The position numbers and the translations under genes are program-made. Shown here piece after piece: positions 60,250 through 64,000 of a stretch of 64,000 nt of DNA; position 1 is the first letter of the stretch; each line of letters begins with the position of its first letter. The notes beneath the pieces are model-generated. The model was not told where the DNA came from. It was given only the letters and a program-made list of their open reading frames with translations, and ran no database searches. The stretch comes from Herbidospora sakaeratensis (GTDB lineage: Bacteria > Actinomycetota > Actinomycetes > Streptosporangiales > Streptosporangiaceae). The DNA lies in assembly GCF_001570525.1 (NCBI RefSeq), contig NZ_BBXC01000007.1:609364-673363 (forward strand), written 5' to 3'.

Positions 60250-60807
60250 TCAGGCGATTCCGAGCCGTTCCAGCTGGCGTTCCATCGGTTCGGCCCCCGG
60301 GCGGTTGTCGATCTCCACGTGATCCACGACGGGCGGCTCGTCGACCTTGATCGCTCTGATGTAGTCGCCGAAGGCGGCCAGTTTGCCGCGATCCCGCTCC
60401 AGCCCCCGGGCGACGATGCGCTCGCGCAGGGTCGCCGCGTCGGAGCGGACCCAGAGCAGCCTGATGTCGCCGCCGCCGAGTTCCTCGGCCCATTCGTCCC
60501 AGCGGGTCTTCGAGTGGACCTGGCCGGTGAAGGGGCCGCTCAGCAGGACGGGCGTGCCGTGCCGCCGGATCTCCCGGGCGGTGGCGGTCATGCCCGCGTA
60601 TTCGTGCCTCTTGATGTGCTCGTCGTACCAGGGACCCTCGCGCTCGCCCTCGTCTCGCCCGGCGGCGGCCAGGATCGCGCTGACCATTCCGCCGTACATG
60701 GTGTCCTTGTCGAGCAGGGCGGGCACCGGGTCGAGGCGGGCCAGCAGGAGCTCACCCAGAGTGGTCTTGCCGCTCCCGGGCGGGCCCGCCACGATCCAGC
60801 AGGTCAT
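60250..60807 (-). CDS. P-loop kinase/ATPase-like protein (AAA_33 type)
   Basis: A 185-residue protein with an N-terminal Walker A (TCWIVAGPPGSGKTTLGELL), a lid-like arginine region (ATLRERIVARGLERDRGKL) and the segment LLWVRSD, as in small nucleoside, sugar or protein-modifying kinases of the AAA_33 group. The substrate is not predictable. It overlaps the small upstream gene by ATGA (60804-60807), which itself overlaps a subtilase gene, so the three are one translation-coupled operon. A role in controlling or following the protease is inferred from linkage only. Confidence 0.78.
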   Translation of the reverse strand: MTCWIVAGPPGSGKTTLGELLLARLDPVPALLDKDTMYGGMVSAILAAAGRDEGEREGPWYDEHIKRHEYAGMTATAREIRRHGTPVLLSGPFTGQVHSKTRWDEWAEELGGGDIRLLWVRSDAATLRERIVARGLERDRGKLAAFGDYIRAIKVDEPPVVDHVEIDNRPGAEPMERQLERLGIA

Positions 60808-61052
60808 CGGTCCTTCCTGGGCGGCCCCATCGGCTCGATCTTCGGATCGGCCCACGGGCCGTCCATCGCCTCCGGGGTCGCCGTCAGCCGGTGGGCGGCC
60901 ATGGCGCTGACCCGCAGGCCGTAGAGGCCGTGGTCGGGGTCGATCGCCACGACGCCGTAGCCGACGTCGACTTCTTCCTTTTTCAGCCGCAGTTCGCGCA
61001 GCGCCATGTCCAGGGTGGCGCCGCGTGGCAGCCGTACCGTGATCAGAACCAT
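60804..61052 (-). CDS. Small uncharacterised protein between protease and kinase genes
   Basis: An 82-residue protein I do not recognise. It has an alpha/beta N-terminal half (VLITVRLPRGATLDMALREL, VGYGVVAIDPDHGLYGLRV) and a Pro/charged tail (MDGPWADPKIEPMGPPRKDR). No signal peptide or Cys. The start is ATG 61052 or GTG 61055; both overlap the subtilase stop, and the end overlaps the kinase start. Its size and tight link to an S8 protease suggest a chaperone or inhibitor-like partner, as I9-type propeptides are of similar size, but similarity to them is not evident. Confidence 0.65.
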   Translation of the reverse strand: MVLITVRLPRGATLDMALRELRLKKEEVDVGYGVVAIDPDHGLYGLRVSAMAAHRLTATPEAMDGPWADPKIEPMGPPRKDR

Positions 61053-62413
61053 CACGCAACAACTCCGGTCGCCCTGGCATGCAGGGCCTCGACGATGCCG
61101 GGCACGTTCACGACTCCGTATCCGTAGTCGTAGTCATACCCCAGCACACCACGATCATCGGCACTTCTCATCAGCAAAGTCCTCAAATCGGACGGTGAGA
61201 GCACCGTGGACGGCACCCGCGACCGGATCGCCGCCACGACCCCGGCCGCGACCGGGCAGGCCGCGCTGGTGCCGGAGTCGGGCTCGCCGGGCCCGAACGC
61301 CCCCGACCCGGCGAAATGGGTGTAGGCCGCCAGGTCGGGTTTGCGGTCGGCCAGGCGGCCGGGGCCCTGCGAGGAGTAGCCGACCCGCTCGCCGGTCACG
61401 TCGACCCCGGCCACCGACAACACCGCCGGGTGGGAGTTGGCCCCGGTGATCGGCTGGTCGGGGTAGGCGCAGCGGCCGTCGGGGCACTCGCGCCCGCAGT
61501 TCCCGGCCGCGAACAGGATGTCGGCCCCCGCGGCGGCCAGCGAGCCGACGATCAGGTTGAACGGGTGGGCGGGGTTGTCGGAGTAGTTGCCGGGGTGGCC
61601 GGGCGGGAAGTCCCAGTCGGGGGAGAAGGAGCCCCAGCTGTTGGTGACCACGAGGGCCCGCGACTCGGCGGGCTGGGCGTCGAGGACGGTGCGCAGGTGG
61701 GCGAAGGCGGCCATCGCGTCGGACAGCAGGCCGTCGAGCGCCGAACCGCCGGGACGGCGCGACAGCAGCACCGGGATGTCGATCACCGACGCCTTCGGAG
61801 CCGCCAGAAGCGCGTCGAAGGCGCACATCGTGCCGTGGTCGACGTCGAACTCGCCCGGCCGGCCGGACACGCCGTCGGGCGACCAGCTGCGCTCCCGGTC
61901 GAGGACGAAGTCGCCGCCCAGCGCGTTCGACACGTGGCGCTGGTTCACCCCGGTGTCGGTGACGGCCAGGGCGACGCCGGAGCCGTCGTACCCCTCGGCG
62001 TGGAGCCGTTCGACGGCGAGCAGCCGGCGCACGTCGCGCCACCCGCCGACGGGGCCGTCGCCGCCACAGGTGAGGGAGGTCTGGATGACCGGGTCGGCGT
62101 AGACGCCGACCACCCCGCCCCGGCCGGGCAGCAGGGCCAGCCGGGTCGACACCTCGTCGTCGGCGATCTCGCCCCGGACCAGCACCGAGGCGTCGCGGGG
62201 CGCCATCGAGAAGATCAGCGGCTGGTTCAGCGACAGCGGGTCGCCGCCCGCGCGGGCGGGCAGCGGCCGGGGCACCGCGACGGGGGTGAACGTGGGGTCG
62301 AGCAGCACGCCGGGCAGCCCGTTGACGACGTCGGCCGCGGTGGCCGTCACCGCGGGATCGGCGACCGCGGCGACCACGTCGGGGGCAGGGCGAAGCTGGA
62401 CGAGCACGCGCAT
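61052..62413 (-). CDS. S8 (subtilisin-like) serine peptidase without signal peptide
   Basis: A 453-residue subtilase. The triad is complete: Asp in ALAVTDTGVNQRHVS, His in FDVDHGTMCAFDAL and Ser in DSGTSAACPVAAGVVAAIR; the oxyanion Asn lies in LFAAGNCGREC. A ~125-residue N-terminal domain (RVLVQLRPAPDVVAAVADPA onward) precedes the catalytic core. There is no signal peptide or transmembrane segment, so it should act in the cytoplasm. An extra Cys-rich loop (CGRECPDGRCAYPD) may bind metal or form disulfides. The start is ATG 62413, or ATG 62425 twelve bases upstream. It is the first gene of a coupled protease-small protein-kinase operon. Confidence 0.9.
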   Translation of the reverse strand: MRVLVQLRPAPDVVAAVADPAVTATAADVVNGLPGVLLDPTFTPVAVPRPLPARAGGDPLSLNQPLIFSMAPRDASVLVRGEIADDEVSTRLALLPGRGGVVGVYADPVIQTSLTCGGDGPVGGWRDVRRLLAVERLHAEGYDGSGVALAVTDTGVNQRHVSNALGGDFVLDRERSWSPDGVSGRPGEFDVDHGTMCAFDALLAAPKASVIDIPVLLSRRPGGSALDGLLSDAMAAFAHLRTVLDAQPAESRALVVTNSWGSFSPDWDFPPGHPGNYSDNPAHPFNLIVGSLAAAGADILFAAGNCGRECPDGRCAYPDQPITGANSHPAVLSVAGVDVTGERVGYSSQGPGRLADRKPDLAAYTHFAGSGAFGPGEPDSGTSAACPVAAGVVAAIRSRVPSTVLSPSDLRTLLMRSADDRGVLGYDYDYGYGVVNVPGIVEALHARATGVVA

Positions 62414-62541
62414 GGGGGGTTCCATCCGGTCAGCGGGACGCGACGCCCACCAATCTCGCGTACGCCCGTCACCCGGTCCACCGGACGAACTACGGCCAAT
62501 CCACTCCGTACCCGCCGATACCTCCGCAGTGGTACGACGAT

Positions 62542-63987
62542 CTAACTTCCCGGCTTGTGCAGCACGACGAAGCCGTCGCGCTCGAACACCACCATGTAGC
62601 CTGCCGCCCGGCGCTCCTCGACCGACTTCTTCGCGTCGTCGACCGACCCCCACGGCCACGCCCACTGCCCGAGGTCGGCCAGCACCCACGGGGCGCCGCG
62701 CGGGGTCGGCTCCCAGACCAGCACGGTCGTCCGGTGGGTCAGCATCGGGCCCATGTGGTTGGGCGCCTCGACCACCACGCCGTCGGGGATCACGGCCATC
62801 GCCTGGTACGCCGCCGCCGCGCGGTCATGGGGCTGGTAGAAGCCGGGGTCGGCGAGCTGGTCGAAGGCGAACCGGGGGACCTGCGTCAGCCCGGCGACGG
62901 CCACCGAGGCCGCCCACGCGATCACCGCGATCCGCTTGGCCTCCTCGCCGGTCACGCGTCTGCGCAGCCGGGTCGCGCCGTCGACCCCGGCGCAGAAGAC
63001 GATCGCCACGACGAAGGCGTTGTAGTGGTAGTCGGTCGACCACCACAGGCTGTTCTCGGAGACGAGCCGCTCCAGCACCATCGGCGCGGCCGCCAGCACC
63101 AGCGGCGAGAACAGGCACAGGAACAGGGTCAGCCAGCAGAGCAGCACCAGGGTGTCGATCTTGCCGGCGTCGCCGAACACCAGATGGAGGGTGTTGAGGG
63201 GGTCGCTGACCAGCTTCCCCACCGCCGCCGGGAGCGAGTCGCCGAGGTGGGTGTAGCGCCAGTGGTTGTCGTTGGAGCCCCCCGCCCACGGGATCAGCAC
63301 CCCCCGGATCAGCGCCAGCGCGCCGAGGCCCATCACGGCCACGATCGCGCCGTCGAGCCGCCGCCGGGTCAGCGCGAGCGCCGCGCCGAAGCCGATCAGC
63401 ATCAGCCCCATGTCCTCCTTGACCAGCAGCAGCCCGAACGCCGCCAGGTAGGCGGGCAACCGCCGGCCCCGGTCGAAGCGCTCGATCATGATCGCGCTCA
63501 GCACCGGGACGAACATGACCTCGTGGACGTCGAAGTTGACCGCCTGCGCCACCGGGAACGACACCGCGTACGCCCCCGACACCAGGTAGGCCGCCACGAC
63601 CCCCAGCCGCCTGCGGGCGTACAACCACAGGAACGGGATCGCCGCGGCGAACAGGGCCGCCTGGCAGATGATCAGGGTGCGCGGGCTGTCGTGGATCGCG
63701 TAGAAGGGCGCGAGCAGCGCGTAGACGGGGGAGAAGTGGTCGGCCAGCTGGAGGAAGTCGAGCCCGTAGCCCTTCTGCACGCCGACCGAGGGGGCGTGGG
63801 GCAGCCCGAACGAGGCGTAGCCGCGCACCGCCTGGTCGACGATCACGAGGTCGAAAATGGTGGCCCGGAACGTCCCTAATCTCACCAGGCCGAGCACCGC
63901 GTAGGTCACCGCCGACACCCAGGCCAGTGACCAGACGCCGATGCGATGAGGGGTCAGATGGCGGGTGAGCGGGAGGAACACCCTCAC
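62542..63987 (-). CDS. DUF2079-family multispanning membrane protein, possibly 5'-incomplete
   Basis: A 481-residue integral membrane protein with about 9-10 helices. DUF2079 landmarks are FDLVIVDQAVRGYASFGLPH, FLQLADHFSPVYALLAPFYA and NFDVHEVMFVPVLSAIMIER, including the D-x-x-x-x-D-Q and DHFSP patterns that recall GT-C glycosyltransferases and mannosyltransferase-like proteins. The C-terminal ~120 residues form an exposed domain (VVEAPNHMGPMLTHRTTVLV). The function is unknown; lipid-linked sugar transfer at the outer membrane face is a guess. GTG 63987 is the first visible start, but the frame stays open to the window edge, so the true start may lie beyond 64000. Confidence 0.82.
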   Translation of the reverse strand: MRVFLPLTRHLTPHRIGVWSLAWVSAVTYAVLGLVRLGTFRATIFDLVIVDQAVRGYASFGLPHAPSVGVQKGYGLDFLQLADHFSPVYALLAPFYAIHDSPRTLIICQAALFAAAIPFLWLYARRRLGVVAAYLVSGAYAVSFPVAQAVNFDVHEVMFVPVLSAIMIERFDRGRRLPAYLAAFGLLLVKEDMGLMLIGFGAALALTRRRLDGAIVAVMGLGALALIRGVLIPWAGGSNDNHWRYTHLGDSLPAAVGKLVSDPLNTLHLVFGDAGKIDTLVLLCWLTLFLCLFSPLVLAAAPMVLERLVSENSLWWSTDYHYNAFVVAIVFCAGVDGATRLRRRVTGEEAKRIAVIAWAASVAVAGLTQVPRFAFDQLADPGFYQPHDRAAAAYQAMAVIPDGVVVEAPNHMGPMLTHRTTVLVWEPTPRGAPWVLADLGQWAWPWGSVDDAKKSVEERRAAGYMVVFERDGFVVLHKPGS

Positions 63988-64000
63988 ATCGTCCCAGAAC

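Noticed and set aside
1-64000. CRISPR arrays, insertion sequences, prophage, tRNA or rRNA genes
   Set aside because: No short regularly spaced repeats with unique spacers, no transposase or integrase motifs, and no tRNA or rRNA signature were seen on either strand.

Overview
The window is high-GC actinomycete chromosome. The genes are dense, many overlap by 4 bases (ATGA or GTGA), GTG and TTG starts are common, and the regulatory style (CebR-type LacI operators, an IdeR/DtxR iron box) is actinobacterial. Gene content suggests a Streptosporangiales-like organism, but no rRNA or other marker is present to prove this. I saw no tRNA, rRNA, CRISPR array, insertion sequence or phage genes.

Layout. 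(1) 1-4.85 kb: the start of a nonribosomal peptide synthetase (NRPS) that leaves the window at base 1, divergent from a glycosyltransferase and a SyrP/AsnO-like hydroxylase. The shared control region holds a perfect 14-bp CebR operator. (2) 4.9-6.5 kb: an NADP oxidoreductase with a divergent HxlR regulator, and a secreted I36-type inhibitor. (3) 6.5-12.5 kb: a cello-oligosaccharide operon cebE-cebF-cebG-bglC-cebR with two perfect CebR operators upstream. (4) 12.5-15.2 kb: nitroreductase, MarR regulator, sulfatase. (5) 15.3-17.5 kb: two cell-surface glycosyltransferases. (6) 17.6-25.4 kb: a Nit1C/MSMEG_0565-0572-like cluster with two nitrilase-fold genes, one of which has lost its catalytic cysteine. 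(7) 25.4-28.4 kb: three secreted proteins. (8) 28.4-32.7 kb: a nonulosonic (sialic-type) acid operon with a NeuA-phosphatase-NeuB triple fusion. (9) 32.9-34.3 kb: a lipoprotein esterase and an 83-bp tandem repeat. (10) 34.4-47.1 kb: a second NRPS locus: a C-A-T-C-A-T synthetase, a degenerate stand-alone condensation-like protein, and a divergent C-A-T-TE-MFS fusion. (11) 47-51.9 kb: histidine kinase, ACT protein, sugar ABC ATPase, LacI regulator. (12) 52-56.7 kb: an Entner-Doudoroff operon edd-glk-eda with a divergent ROK regulator. (13) 56.7-64 kb: HugZ-like protein and rpsD sharing an iron box, a voltage-gated cation channel, LtrA, an intracellular subtilase operon and a DUF2079 membrane protein.

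How it may work together. CebEFG would import cello-oligosaccharides, probably with an unlinked MsiK-type ATPase such as the one at 49.2-50.4 kb. BglC would cut them to glucose, and Glk/Edd/Eda would feed glucose into central metabolism. The same CebR box stands before an NRPS gene, which suggests that peptide production is tied to plant-polysaccharide breakdown, as in thaxtomin-producing Streptomyces. The terminal NRPS module reads as Asp-like and ends in a thioesterase with Cys in place of Ser. With an AsnO/SyrP-type hydroxylase in the window, a beta-hydroxyaspartyl or strained-ring product is a testable idea. Whether the two NRPS loci make one product is not shown by the sequence.
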